Assembly: GCF_019797865.1 (NCBI RefSeq)
Contig: NZ_CP081869.1
Coordinates: 496,001-560,000 of the forward strand
Direction: 5' to 3'
Source: Chenggangzhangella methanolivorans
GTDB taxonomy: Bacteria > Pseudomonadota > Alphaproteobacteria > Rhizobiales > Methylopilaceae
DNA: 64,000 nucleotides
Shown here: piece after piece, positions 10,542 to 18,922 of the stretch
How positions within the stretch are numbered: the first letter of the stretch is position 1
Layout of the letters: the number at the start of each line of letters is the position of its first letter
The notes under the pieces: model-generated
Databases searched by the model: none
Seen by the model: only the letters and a program-made list of their open reading frames with translations
Told to the model about the DNA's origin: nothing
Program-made: the position numbers and the translations under genes

Positions 10542-10657
10542 TTGTCCCGGCCTTGAGCCGGGACCCAGAACCGACGCCGTTTCCGGGATTGTCGGGACGC
10601 TCGTCGCTCTCTCTCGCCGGCGTCTCGGTTCTGGGTCCCGGCTCAAGGCCGGGACAA
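10542..10657. repeat. Perfect 33 bp inverted repeat between thiG and thiE
   Basis: Arms 10542-10574 and 10625-10657 are exact reverse complements (arm starts TTGTCCCGGCCTTGAGCCGG) separated by 50 bases. It has the look of the dispersed 'gtcccggctcaaggccggga' palindromic elements found in many alphaproteobacterial intergenic regions (miniature repeat or non-autonomous element). It sits inside the thi operon without a T tract, so it may process or attenuate the thiE message rather than end it. Confidence 0.9.
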
Positions 10658-10702
10658 GGTCACGACGCCTCGGTCCACCTTTACCGCCTGTTCGGAACGC
10701 CT

Positions 10703-11317
10703 ATGACCTCCGCGAAACTCGATCCTTTCTACCCCGTGGTCGACCGCCTCGACTGGGTCCGCCGCATGCTCGGCGCGGGCGCGAAGCTGATCCAGCTCCG
10801 CATCAAGGACCGGCCGGCCGAAGAGCTGCGCGGCGAGATTCGCGATGCGTTGGCGCTCGCCCGCAAGGCTGGGGCCGATCTCGTGATCAACGACTTTTGG
10901 GAGATCGCGATCGATGAGGGCGCCAAGTTCCTGCATCTCGGGCAAGAGGACCTCGACGGCGCGGACCTGAAGGCCATCAAGGCCGCGGGCCTGAAACTCG
11001 GCGTCTCGACCCACACCCATGAGGAGCTCGACCGGGCGCTCTCGATCGACCCCCACCACATCGCGCTCGGTCCCGTTTGGCCGACGATCCTGAAAAAAAT
11101 GCCGTTCGCGCCTCAGGGAGTGGAGCGCGTCACCGAATGGAAGCGGCTGATCGACGACAGGCCGCTGGTCGCGATCGGCGGGCTGACGCCGGAACGGGCG
11201 CGCCTCTGCCTCGACGCCGGCGCGGACGTGGTCGCGGTGGTCAACGACGTGTTGGGCGCCGTCGACCCGGAAGCCCGCGCCCGCGAATGGATCGCGGTGA
11301 CCCGCGAGACGGCCTGA
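10703..11317 (+). CDS. thiE: Thiamine-phosphate synthase ThiE
   Basis: TIM-barrel enzyme coupling hydroxymethylpyrimidine-PP with thiazole phosphate. Motifs: GAKLIQLRIKDRP (QLR-KD substrate motif), DLVINDFWEIAIDEGAKFLH (VINDxxxxA), HLGQEDLDG, GVSTHTHEELDRAL, IALGPVWPTILKK and VAIGGLTPERARLCLDAGAD. The start is taken as ATG 10703 (MTSAKLDPFYPVVD); the frame is open upstream through the inverted repeat but that part is not ThiE-like. About 204 residues, normal length. Confidence 0.92.
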   Translation: MTSAKLDPFYPVVDRLDWVRRMLGAGAKLIQLRIKDRPAEELRGEIRDALALARKAGADLVINDFWEIAIDEGAKFLHLGQEDLDGADLKAIKAAGLKLGVSTHTHEELDRALSIDPHHIALGPVWPTILKKMPFAPQGVERVTEWKRLIDDRPLVAIGGLTPERARLCLDAGADVVAVVNDVLGAVDPEARAREWIAVTRETA

Positions 11318-11323
11318 TCGCGG

Positions 11324-11602
11324 TCAGGAAGCTCCGTCGTCGCTTTCGGTGGTGAGGTTTTCGGGCGAGACAGCGCCGGGAGGGGCGCCGTTCGTCTCAT
11401 CCTTCTCACCGTCACGCCGCTTGGTCCCAAGCCGTTCGGCGGCGTCAGGCGGCTGATCCTTCGGATCCTTGCCCTTGCCGGGCTTCGCGCCTCGATCCGG
11501 CTCGAAGTCCACTGGTCTTTCCGCCTCCGCCGCGGAGGCCCCGGTGGCGGCGCTGTCTTCGGCTTCCGGTTTCGGCGATCCCGGCGTCATGAACCCTCGC
11601 AT
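11324..11602 (-). CDS. Small acidic/proline-rich hypothetical protein
   Basis: Up to 92 residues from ATG 11602 (MRGFMTPGSPKPEAED...; a GTG at 11632 is an alternative start). The composition is low-complexity, charged and disordered (PDRGAKPGKGKDPKDQPP). It ends 6 bases from the convergent thiE stop. No homologous domain is recognised; the weak start and biased composition make it only a tentative gene. Confidence 0.35.
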   Translation of the reverse strand: MRGFMTPGSPKPEAEDSAATGASAAEAERPVDFEPDRGAKPGKGKDPKDQPPDAAERLGTKRRDGEKDETNGAPPGAVSPENLTTESDDGAS

Positions 11603-11656
11603 GCGTGTCGCTTCTCGAAGCGAAGCGATCACGCGCGCACAAGGTTCCGGCGTCGC

Positions 11657-12805
11657 TCACTCGTCGGTGAGCGGCCCGAGCGCCAGCGGCTCCATCTTGA
11701 ACCACGCGGCGAGCTGCTGATAGTTCAGCCCGACGGCCTTGAGGTCATAGACGACCTCGGATCGCGTCGGGCCGACGCATTCGTCCTCGCCTTTGTCGTT
11801 CTTGACCTTCTTGCAGTAGTCTTCGCTGTCCTTGTAGTAGACCCGCCCGTAGACGCCAGGCTTGGTCTGGTCGTTGGAGGCGAAGAAGGCGTCCGGATCC
11901 GACTGCCCGCCAGCGCTCGGGAAGAAGGAGGCGTCTTGCGAGGTCGCCTGTTCGTTCCAGCGCAGGTTGTAGTCGTAATAGCCGGTGTATTCGCGCATCT
12001 GGCCGGTCGGATCGGCGAACCGGCCCTCCTCCTCGACGTAGCGGATCGAGCCCGTGACCCGGTCGGTGTAGGGGCGGTCGGCGATCGTGTAGTAGAAGTT
12101 GAGGCCGTTGGCGTCGGTGAGCCAGTTTCCGAGCTCGTAGTCGTAGTCGAGATTGCCGTTCACCTTCACGGCCGTGAGGTAGGAGAACGGTCCGGCGGCG
12201 AGCGCGAGGCTCTCGAAGCCGAGCGGATCCGGATTCTTCACGGTGATCGACACGGTCTTGCCCTCGACCACGCGCGAATAGATCTTCTCGGCGTCGGTTT
12301 TGGCCGCGCGCAGCCGCTCGGCGACGTCCCACCATTTCGTCACGCGCCGCCCCTGCAGCACGCCGCCATAGCGTGACGAGGTCTGCTGCCCTTTCACGAC
12401 GTCGATGCGCAGGTTTCCGTCGGCCGGAAGATAGCGGCCGCGCTTGTCGATCGGCAGGTCGCCGCGCAGGATCGCGACGTCGGTCGCCACCTGCCCCGGG
12501 TTCGCCGGATTGAAGACGTCGAACTTGATGCTGTAGGTCATGCGCTCGCCGGGCTGGCCGCCGAACCTGGCTTCGCGCATGATGAAGAGGTCGGCGACCG
12601 TGAGCTTCTTCAACTCGTAGGTGTCGACGCCACTGGACGAGCGCTCGGATCGAGAAGCGTAGTCGATCGTCATCTCGCCGGTGACCCGGCCCTTTTCGGC
12701 CGGAACGACCGTCGTCGCCCGGCTCTGGGCGAAGGCGGAAGGGGCGGCCATGAGCGACGCCCCCACCAAAGCCGCGGACAGACTGCGCATGTGGACGTGC
12801 GTCAT
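11657..12805 (-). CDS. Exported hypothetical protein, 382 residues
   Basis: Signal peptide (SLSAALVGASLMAAPSAFAQS, AQS cleavage near residue 27). The mature protein is beta-rich with many Tyr-containing short motifs (YYDYNLRWNEQATSQ, GVYGRVYYKDSEDYCKKV) and a conserved Cys pair near the C terminus (EDYCKK...EDECVG). No enzyme motif is visible. Divergent from metC with a 225-base promoter region between. Probably a periplasmic or outer-membrane-associated protein; function unknown. Confidence 0.75.
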   Translation of the reverse strand: MTHVHMRSLSAALVGASLMAAPSAFAQSRATTVVPAEKGRVTGEMTIDYASRSERSSSGVDTYELKKLTVADLFIMREARFGGQPGERMTYSIKFDVFNPANPGQVATDVAILRGDLPIDKRGRYLPADGNLRIDVVKGQQTSSRYGGVLQGRRVTKWWDVAERLRAAKTDAEKIYSRVVEGKTVSITVKNPDPLGFESLALAAGPFSYLTAVKVNGNLDYDYELGNWLTDANGLNFYYTIADRPYTDRVTGSIRYVEEEGRFADPTGQMREYTGYYDYNLRWNEQATSQDASFFPSAGGQSDPDAFFASNDQTKPGVYGRVYYKDSEDYCKKVKNDKGEDECVGPTRSEVVYDLKAVGLNYQQLAAWFKMEPLALGPLTDE

Positions 12806-13030
12806 TGTTCTCCCCCAAAGCTTTTATCGGGCGTGACGTTAGTCGGGGCGTCGGATAACCACAAGCTGTTCGAGCGATCAAGTCTTTGAACGGCTAAAGA
12901 TTACTTGAATTTCGTTGAGAAATCCGGGCCTTGCGCATTCGGCGGCGACGGAGCCGCGCCTTGGGGGCGCTTGACGGCCGCGCGGGCCCGCCCCCAATGA
13001 AACCCGGGGCGCATCGAAGGATCAGGATGC

Positions 13031-14209
13031 ATGGCGCGGCGCGGCGATCGAAACTACGGAACGCTGACGGACCTCGTGACGGCCGGCCGTGATCCGGAAG
13101 ACTCGTACGGCTTCGTCAATCCGCCGGTGGTGCGCGGCTCGACGGTGGTCTGGCCGACCGTCGCCGACATGAAGGCCGCGCGCGGACGCTACACCTACGG
13201 CCGGCGGGGCACGCCGACCTCCGACGCGCTGTCTGATGCGCTTCAGACGATCGAGGGCGGCGACCACGTAGCGCTCGCGCCGTCCGGCGTCACGGCCGTC
13301 TCGCTCGCGCTGCTGTCTGTCCTGAGCGCCGGCGATCACCTCCTGATGGTCGACACGGTCTACGATCCGACCCGGCGGTTCTGCGACGGCTTCCTGAAGC
13401 GCATGGGGATCGAGACCGACTATTATGATCCCGCCCTCGGCGCGGACATCTCCGCGCATATGCGGCCCAACACCCGCGCGGTCTTCGTCGAGAGCCCAGG
13501 CTCCCTCACTTTCGAGGTGCAGGACGTGCCGGCGATCGCGGGAGCCGCGCACGCCCGCGGCGCCGCGGTGATCATGGACAACACCTGGGCGACGCCGCTC
13601 TATTTCCGCGCGCACGACCATGGCGTCGACCTGTCGCTGTCGGCCGGCACCAAATATCTCGGCGGACACGCCGACGTGCTGATCGGCTACGTTTCGGCGA
13701 CGCAGCCCTACGCCGCCGCCCTGAAGGCGACGCATGGCGCTCTCGGCCTCTGCTGCGGGCCGGACGACATGTTCCTCGCGCTGCGCGGGCTGAGGACGCT
13801 CGGCGTGCGGCTCGCCCATCACCAGGCGTCGGGGCTGAGAGTGGCGCGCTGGCTTCAGTCGCGTCCCGAGGTCGCCCGCGTGATGCATCCGGGGCTCGAG
13901 AACGATCCGGGCCACCACCTCTGGAAGCGCGATTTTTCGGGAGCCTGCGGCTTGTTCGCGCTGGAGCTGACGCCCGGTCCGTTCGAGGCGGTGGAGGCGT
14001 TTCTCGACGGGCTGGAGCTGTTCGGGCTCGGCTATTCCTGGGGCGGTTACGAGAGCCTCGCCATCCCCTACGACGCGACGCCGATCCGCACGGCGTCGCG
14101 ATGGGCCCCCAAGGGTCCGACCGTGCGGCTTCACATCGGTCTTGAGGACGTCGAAGACCTCATCGCCGACCTTGAGGCAGGGCTCGAGCGATACGCCGCC
14201 GCCTGTTGA
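13031..14209 (+). CDS. metC: Cystathionine beta-lyase
   Basis: 392-residue PLP enzyme of the Cys/Met metabolism family, cleaving cystathionine to homocysteine. Motifs: YTYGRRGTPTSDALSDAL (the YxYxRxxNPT-like cofactor region), APSGVTAVSLALLSVLSAGD, VIMDNTWATPLYF (Asp contacting the pyridine N) and LSAGTKYLGGHADVLIGY (Schiff-base Lys). The C-terminal SWGGYESLAIP is the substrate-carboxylate motif. It ends about 100 bases before the convergent pqqA gene. Confidence 0.92.
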   Translation: MARRGDRNYGTLTDLVTAGRDPEDSYGFVNPPVVRGSTVVWPTVADMKAARGRYTYGRRGTPTSDALSDALQTIEGGDHVALAPSGVTAVSLALLSVLSAGDHLLMVDTVYDPTRRFCDGFLKRMGIETDYYDPALGADISAHMRPNTRAVFVESPGSLTFEVQDVPAIAGAAHARGAAVIMDNTWATPLYFRAHDHGVDLSLSAGTKYLGGHADVLIGYVSATQPYAAALKATHGALGLCCGPDDMFLALRGLRTLGVRLAHHQASGLRVARWLQSRPEVARVMHPGLENDPGHHLWKRDFSGACGLFALELTPGPFEAVEAFLDGLELFGLGYSWGGYESLAIPYDATPIRTASRWAPKGPTVRLHIGLEDVEDLIADLEAGLERYAAAC

Positions 14210-14246
14210 GGAGAAGCGCGACGACAGACGACGTCAAGACAAACAA

Positions 14247-14277
14247 AAACCCCGCGCGGTCGGGCCGCGCGGGGTTT
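14247..14277 (-). terminator. Rho-independent terminator serving pqqA (and possibly metC)
   Basis: Perfect 13 bp stem AAACCCCGCGCGG/CCGCGCGGGGTTT with a 5-base loop. On the minus strand it is followed by TTTTGTTTG, the better U-tract, so it fits pqqA, whose stop is at 14308; on the plus strand the stem could also stop metC read-through. Confidence 0.9.
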
Positions 14278-14307
14278 CCGTATTGACTAAGGACTGAGCT
14301 TAGAAGC

Positions 14308-14388
14308 TCAGAGCTCGGCCGGGCTGTACGAGGTGACCTCGAGGCCAACCGGGGTCTCTTCAACGATCGGGGCGGTCCAGAGAGCCAT
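14308..14388 (-). CDS. pqqA: Coenzyme PQQ precursor peptide PqqA (orphan)
   Basis: 26-residue ribosomal precursor of pyrroloquinoline quinone. The segment PIVEETPVGLEVTSYSPAE carries the invariant Glu17-x3-Tyr21 (EVTSY) pair that PqqE/PqqD crosslink into PQQ, and the AP-IV-x-E-x2-VG lead-in is shared with the Methylorubrum PqqA. The start ATG 14388 has an ideal GGAGG five bases upstream, inside the longer open frame. Stop TGA 14310-14308, then a strong terminator. No pqqB-E is present within 64 kb, so this copy is monocistronic; separate or multiple pqqA genes are typical of methylotrophs with PQQ methanol dehydrogenases. Confidence 0.93.
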   Translation of the reverse strand: MALWTAPIVEETPVGLEVTSYSPAEL

Positions 14389-14491
14389 AAGATCCTCCAT
14401 TAGATCTAAAGCTGGCGCGGTAGTCGCACCGCGCGGCGTCGGATCGCTGCGTCGCGTCCTGTAAGATTGAACATAGGGACGCCGGCCGCCG

Positions 14492-14514
14492 ATGACCAAT
14501 TAATTATCGGTCAT
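14492..14514. promoter_or_regulatory. AT-rich palindrome upstream of pqqA
   Basis: ATGACC-AATTAATTATC-GGTCAT: 6 bp arms around an AT-rich core, about 105 bases upstream of pqqA in an otherwise GC-rich region. Plausible operator or UP-element area for the pqqA promoter; no regulator can be named. Confidence 0.4.
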
Positions 14515-14632
14515 GTTTGGGTGCGGCGCAGCAAGATATGTCTTAGAATTCTCACAGGTTTTGAAGCTGACCAGACCTGTCGGCCGCCATCGCCGCGTTC
14601 GCGCCGGCGTCGCGAGAACAGGCGACCGACAG

Positions 14633-14863
14633 CTAGATCCGCCTCACCTCGCCGGCCTTGAGGCCAAGACTCTCGATCTCGGCCGCGCTGAGCGGCTGCA
14701 GCGGCGCGCTCGGCACCGCGGCGCCGTAGGGAATGGCCTTGCGCGCCGCCGCCTTGTCGGGGATCGCAGCCGCCCAGGAGCCGTTCTTCGCGCGGTCCTC
14801 GCCCTTGAGGTTCGCCAGCGGCAGGGTCAGCCGCCAGCCGGCCGGCGTCGTCGTATCGGACAT
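14633..14863 (-). CDS. Small hypothetical protein paired with a BrnA-like antitoxin
   Basis: 76 residues (MSDTTTPAGWRLTLPLANLK...SLGLKAGEVRRI). No family is recognised and it does not look like the BrnT toxin (no BrnT-type H-G-V-x-F-E-A motif). It lies 14 bases downstream of the BrnA-like gene, so the two are probably co-translated. Candidate partner or toxin of that antitoxin, by position only. Confidence 0.5.
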   Translation of the reverse strand: MSDTTTPAGWRLTLPLANLKGEDRAKNGSWAAAIPDKAAARKAIPYGAAVPSAPLQPLSAAEIESLGLKAGEVRRI

Positions 14864-14877
14864 CTCGTCTCCTCCCG

Positions 14878-15171
14878 TCAGCCGGCGCCGTCGTCATTGG
14901 CGCCGTTGAGCTGGTCGACCGGGATCGAGCCTTCGCCCGCCGCCACCAGCAGCCGCGCCCTCACCGAATCGCGGAGCGCCGCGTTGATGCGATCCTGCCA
15001 ACCTGGGCCGTCCTCCTGGAAGATCTCCAGCACGTCCTGGTCGATTCGAAGCGTCACCTGCTCGCGCGCGCCCGGGATCGTCGCGGCGCGCTGGGGTGCG
15101 GGCGCAGCAGGCTTGGCGGGCCTGAAGGCCGCCTCCGCTGCTGCGCGAGGATTGGTCGGACGGCGGGACAT
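14878..15171 (-). CDS. BrnA-family (ribbon-helix-helix-like) antitoxin
   Basis: 97 residues. The second half has the BrnA_antitoxin signature VTLRIDQDVLEIFQEDGPGW followed by QDRINAALRDSVRA, the DNA-binding/dimer domain that represses brnTA and binds BrnT. The N-terminal half is Ala/Pro/Arg-rich linker. ATG 15171 is preferred over the 45-codon longer frame because the extension has no conserved features. A brnT gene is not adjacent. Confidence 0.75.
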   Translation of the reverse strand: MSRRPTNPRAAAEAAFRPAKPAAPAPQRAATIPGAREQVTLRIDQDVLEIFQEDGPGWQDRINAALRDSVRARLLVAAGEGSIPVDQLNGANDDGAG

Positions 15172-15456
15172 TCTTCGACTCCTTGGGTTCGCGCCCTCTG
15201 GCGCACCAACATAGCGCGGCCGAGACGCGTTTCCGACTGGCGAAAACCGTCGCGGCGAAATCGGCTTCGCGAAAGCCGCCCGATCCTCGTCGGGTCTTAA
15301 CCTCAAGGTAGGAATTTGCGCACGCTCCGTCGTTCACGATCCGGTCGCGGAGAACGAATCCCGACCGTCTCGCTTTGTTCCGCGCGTCCCTCGCGCGCTA
15401 TGATCTTTCGGCCGCCCGCCATACATTGGCGCGATTGTTTGGAGGACGTTGCGCCG

Positions 15457-16822
15457 ATGGCGACCGCATGGGCCCCGAAACTCGGCTCCGGGAGCGGCCC
15501 GCTCTATCTCCGGATCGTAGACGCCATCGCACGCGACGTCGGATCCGGCGTTCTGCGCGAAGGCGACCGCCTGCCGCCGCAACGCTCTCTCGCACAGGCC
15601 GTCGGCGTCGACCTCACGACTGTGACGAGAGCCTACGCCGAAGCGCGCCGCCGCGGTCTGCTCGACGCCGTCACGGGCCGCGGCTCGTTCGTCGCGGCGC
15701 GCAAGGAACCCGGCGCCCCTCCGCTCGACCTCGGCATGAACATCCCCCCGGCCCCGCGCGGCGTAAGGCTCGCCGACGCGGTCGGGCGCGGCGTGGCGGA
15801 CCTCGTGGCGCGCTCCGACGTCGACGCGCTGATGTCCTATCATCCAGGCGCCGGCTCCTCGGCCGACCGCGCGGCGGGGGCGGCCTGGCTCCGCCCGGTC
15901 CTCGGACCGGTCGATCCGGACCGGATCCTCGTCGCGGCCGGCGCGCAGTCGGCCATGCTCGCCATCGCCGCGACGCTCGCGCGCGCCGGCGAGACGATCG
16001 CCTGCGAACCATCCGTCTATCCCGGCGCGCTTGCGATCGCCCGGCGGCTCGGGCTAGAGACCGCGCCCGTCGCGGCTGACGAGGACGGCATGTCGCCAGA
16101 CGCGCTCGAGCGCCTGTGCAGATCGTCGAGGCCGGCTCTCATCTATCTCAACCCGACGATCGGCAATCCCACCTGCATCACCATGCCGGAGGCCCGCCGC
16201 CGCGAGATTCTCGCCGTCGCGCGCCGGCATGGGCTGACGATCCTGGAGGACGATCCCTATTCGCCGCTCGCGGGCGACGCGCCGCCCGCCTTCGCGACGC
16301 TCGCGCCGGATTGCGTCTGGCATGTTCACACGGTCTCGAAATGCCTGACGCCGGGACTTCGCGTGGCCTATGTGGCCGCCCCTTCGGCGGCGGCGCGGGC
16401 CGAGCTCGTGCCGGCGTTGGGCGGTCAGCCTGATGGCCGCGCCGCTCATGACCGCGCTGCTCGGAGGATGGATCCGGGACGGCGTCGCGGCGGCCCTGCT
16501 TGCGGGCGTGCGCGAGGAGGCCGCGGCGCGGCAGGCGCTCGCCCGGAAGACGCTGCCGGCCTCGATACGGGCTCATCCGAACGGGCTGCACGTCTGGCTG
16601 CCGCTCCCTGAGGGTTGGGACCGCTACCGCCTCGCCGAACGCGCTCGCTCGCAAGGACTGGCGGTGGTGCCGGCGGACGCCTTCAGCGCGGGGGGAGCGG
16701 CGCCAGAGGCGGTGCGCATCTCGCTCGGCGCGGTGCCGGAACGCGCGCGGCTCGCGTCTGCGCTCGACACCCTCGCCGGCCTGCTGCGCGAGAGCCCGCG
16801 GGCCCTGCACGACGTGGTGTGA
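15457..16822 (+). CDS. MocR-type GntR/PLP aminotransferase-like transcriptional regulator, frameshifted
   Basis: N-terminal winged helix of GntR type (YLRIVDAIARDVGSGVLREG, PPQRSLAQAVGVDLTTVTRA, GRGSFVAAR), then a fold-type I aminotransferase domain: VAAGAQSAMLAIAATLARAG, YLNPTIGNPTCITM, ILEDDPYSPLAG, and the PLP-Lys segment HVHTVSKCLTPGLRVAYV. The GGG at 16419-16421 has one base too many; deletion joins AELVPAL to AVSLMAAPLMTALL. Start ATG 15457 has GGAGG 11 bases upstream. Its stop abuts the stop of the convergent SLAC1/TehA gene. The effector is unknown; MocR proteins usually regulate a nearby amino-acid, vitamin B6 or transport gene. Confidence 0.9.
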
Positions 16823-17737
16823 TCAGGCGCGCGCCCACCGCAGGATCAGCGACAGGCTGCGAAGGGCGATCCAGCCGATGATGAGATTGGCGGCGACGAA
16901 CGCCAGCGCGGCGATCTCCGGCGCCGGCGCGGCCGCGCCTTTTTCGGTCAGCCTCATGGCCGCGAGCGGCAACGCCGAGACGCCGAAGGTGTAGCCCCAG
17001 GCGGCCGGCGAGAACGCCTGTTCGCGCAGCCACGGGACGAGCCGGATCATCACAAGCGCCAGGAAGCACCCATAGCCGAGAAGCGCGAGGCCGATCGTCG
17101 TCACGCCGTGGGCTGGCTCCAGCGCGCACCAGGCGACGGCCGCGACCGCGGGGGGCGCAAGGTGGACGCCGAGCGTCGCGCGCCGCTCGACCGGAAGGCC
17201 GATGGCCAGCAGGCGCACGAGAACGACCGACTCCATCGACATCCACGACAGCAGTCCTGCGCCGAAGAACATCCATCCGGCGGTCGGCCAGCCATAGGTG
17301 GCGCAGGCGAGCCCCGCGACGAAGCCGCCGCCGACAGTCGGCATGTAAAGCACCGGGGTGACGGCCTCCTGCGCGCGGCCGCCGAGCCACAATCCGCCGA
17401 TGCTCCAGGCCGCGAAGGCCGTGGCGCCGGCGAGGCCCGCCGCGAGCATGACAAGGCCGCCGGCGTGGAAGATCGGCTCGATCGCGATCGCGGCGATCAG
17501 CGTGGCGACCGGCGCGAGCGAGGCCAGCAGCGCAAAGACCGGATCGGCGAGCTCCGCCTTCGCCTCGGCGCGGTGGAACGTCCACTTCAACGCGTAGAGA
17601 GACAGCAGCGTGAGCCAGATCGCGACCGCCAGCACGCAAAGCGCCTCGCCGACGACCCACGGCGCGCCCCAGAGCCGATGCGCAGCGCGCCAGCCGTTTC
17701 CGAGCCCGCCGACGCCGAGCACGGACCCGAAGAACAT
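16823..17737 (-). CDS. SLAC1/TehA-family anion channel or C4-dicarboxylate transporter
   Basis: About 304 residues with roughly ten hydrophobic helices, including VLYMPTVGGGFVAGLACATY, the conserved VG/PxVGG motif of the TehA/SLAC1 family, and the C-terminal WGYTFGVSALPLAAM (a W-x-F/Y-x-F-P-like motif). Inner-membrane channel for anions or dicarboxylates; some relatives confer tellurite resistance. The frame has no good start before ATG 17737 (MFFGSVLGVGGLG), 23 bases beyond the stop of the DUF983 gene, so both are likely one transcript. Confidence 0.8.
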   Translation of the reverse strand: MFFGSVLGVGGLGNGWRAAHRLWGAPWVVGEALCVLAVAIWLTLLSLYALKWTFHRAEAKAELADPVFALLASLAPVATLIAAIAIEPIFHAGGLVMLAAGLAGATAFAAWSIGGLWLGGRAQEAVTPVLYMPTVGGGFVAGLACATYGWPTAGWMFFGAGLLSWMSMESVVLVRLLAIGLPVERRATLGVHLAPPAVAAVAWCALEPAHGVTTIGLALLGYGCFLALVMIRLVPWLREQAFSPAAWGYTFGVSALPLAAMRLTEKGAAAPAPEIAALAFVAANLIIGWIALRSLSLILRWARA

Positions 17738-17760
17738 CGGCCTGACGTGGGCGGCAAGCT

Positions 17761-18165
17761 TTACCAGCCGGCGGTCTCCTCGGCCTCGCCGACCCGCACG
17801 AGGCGGCCCTCGGCGGCCTTGTGATAATACTGGCTCGCCACCAGCCATCCTTTCAGCGGCCTCAGCGGCGGCACCAGAGTCGCCAGCATGAGCGGGAACG
17901 TCGTGAAGACGTGGACCCAATACGGCGCCTGAAAAGCGAGTTCCAGCCATACCGCGAAGCAGGCCGACGGCAGGCAGGCGAAGGTGATGGCGAAGAAGGC
18001 GGGACCGTCCGCCGGATCGGCGTAGGAATAGTCGAGGCCGCAGACCTCGCAGGACGGCCGAAGCTTCAGGAAGCCTTCGAACATGTGGCCCTCGCCGCAG
18101 CGCGGGCATCGGCCGCGCACGCCGACGTCGTAGGGCTTAAGAGGCGGATAGACGGTCGGCTGCAT
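17761..18165 (-). CDS. DUF983 membrane protein
   Basis: 134 residues from ATG 18165 (MQPTVYPPLKPYDV). An N-terminal zinc-ribbon-like CPRCGEGH ... CEVCGLDY is followed by two transmembrane helices (FFAITFACLPSACFAVWL; VFTTFPLMLATLVPPLRP), the DUF983 layout often found near cytochrome oxidase genes in alphaproteobacteria. Inner-membrane protein of unknown biochemical role. An inverted repeat just upstream (18234-18251) may control this gene and the following SLAC1 gene. Confidence 0.85.
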   Translation of the reverse strand: MQPTVYPPLKPYDVGVRGRCPRCGEGHMFEGFLKLRPSCEVCGLDYSYADPADGPAFFAITFACLPSACFAVWLELAFQAPYWVHVFTTFPLMLATLVPPLRPLKGWLVASQYYHKAAEGRLVRVGEAEETAGW

Positions 18166-18233
18166 GACGCTGGCCTCCTCCAGATCGCTGACGCGAGCCC
18201 ACGCCAGTGCGGGAAGAGCTATGGCTTGATGCA

Positions 18234-18251
18234 TACAATGTCAATATTGTA
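18234..18251. promoter_or_regulatory. Inverted repeat TACAAT-N6-ATTGTA
   Basis: Eighteen-base dyad upstream of the DUF983 gene; size and symmetry fit a dimeric GntR/FadR-class operator, and TACAAT could itself serve as a -10 box. The nearest GntR-type gene is the MocR gene beyond SLAC1. Confidence 0.4.
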
Positions 18252-18274
18252 CGCACACATGTTGCAGTCACCAT

Positions 18275-18922
18275 TCATCGCGGGCTTGCGCCGCCGCTTT
18301 CCTCAATCGCCGAGGCTTCGACGACGTAGCGGAGCGGGCCTCGGGTCACGGCGTCGAACGGCCAGCAGGTCACAAGCGCGAGACGGCGGCCGGCGGCGTG
18401 AGGATCGAGCCCCGACGCGTTCCAGGCCGCGACTCGCGTCTCCTCGACCCTGAAGCGCGCCGCGCGGCCGTCGCGGCGGAGCACGCGGATCTCGTCTCCG
18501 ACGCGCACCTCCTTCAGGAACGCGAAGTGCGTGTCGCGATGGGCGGCGTAGATCGCGACGCCCGGCTCGCCGGCCTCCGGCGTGCCGTCGAGATGGCCCG
18601 GCCCGAAGGCCAGCGCTTCCCCGCTTGCGCCGGCAAGCGCGATCTCGCTGGCGCCGATCCGCGGAACCTCGATCCGCGCCACCGGCCAGGTGTCCGCCCA
18701 GGCCCAGGCCTTCGTCGGCGCGCCCGTCGCGAGGCTCGTCGCGAAGGCGCGCTCCAGCAGGATCTGGGCGAGGATCGCCTTGGCGTGGACGTAGGCGCCC
18801 TGCCCCGCGAGTATGAGGCCGGCGAGCGCGAAGACGGCGGCGAACGCAGCCCGAAGCGGGACGCGCTGCGCGATCCTCCCCCCCGCATCGGGGGAGAGGA
18901 CAAGCGACCGGGACGCGCTCAC
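18275..18922 (-). CDS. Class GN sortase
   Basis: 215-residue membrane-anchored transpeptidase. A single N-terminal helix (AAFAAVFALAGLILAGQGAY) is followed by the sortase barrel with catalytic His in IYAAHRDTHFAFL, Cys in ALVTCWPFD and Arg in GPLRYVVEA. This class occurs in Proteobacteria with a single dedicated substrate encoded next door; the start ATG overlaps the stop of the target gene by 4 bp, so they are translationally coupled. Confidence 0.93.
   Translation of the reverse strand: MSASRSLVLSPDAGGRIAQRVPLRAAFAAVFALAGLILAGQGAYVHAKAILAQILLERAFATSLATGAPTKAWAWADTWPVARIEVPRIGASEIALAGASGEALAFGPGHLDGTPEAGEPGVAIYAAHRDTHFAFLKEVRVGDEIRVLRRDGRAARFRVEETRVAAWNASGLDPHAAGRRLALVTCWPFDAVTRGPLRYVVEASAIEESGGASPR

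Noticed and set aside
12806..13030. SAM riboswitch upstream of metC
   Set aside because: No SAM-II pseudoknot consensus could be recognised.
16823..18109. Single 428-residue minus-strand protein
   Set aside because: Its first part reads the DUF983 gene in the wrong frame; DUF983 and SLAC1/TehA are two genes with separate motifs.
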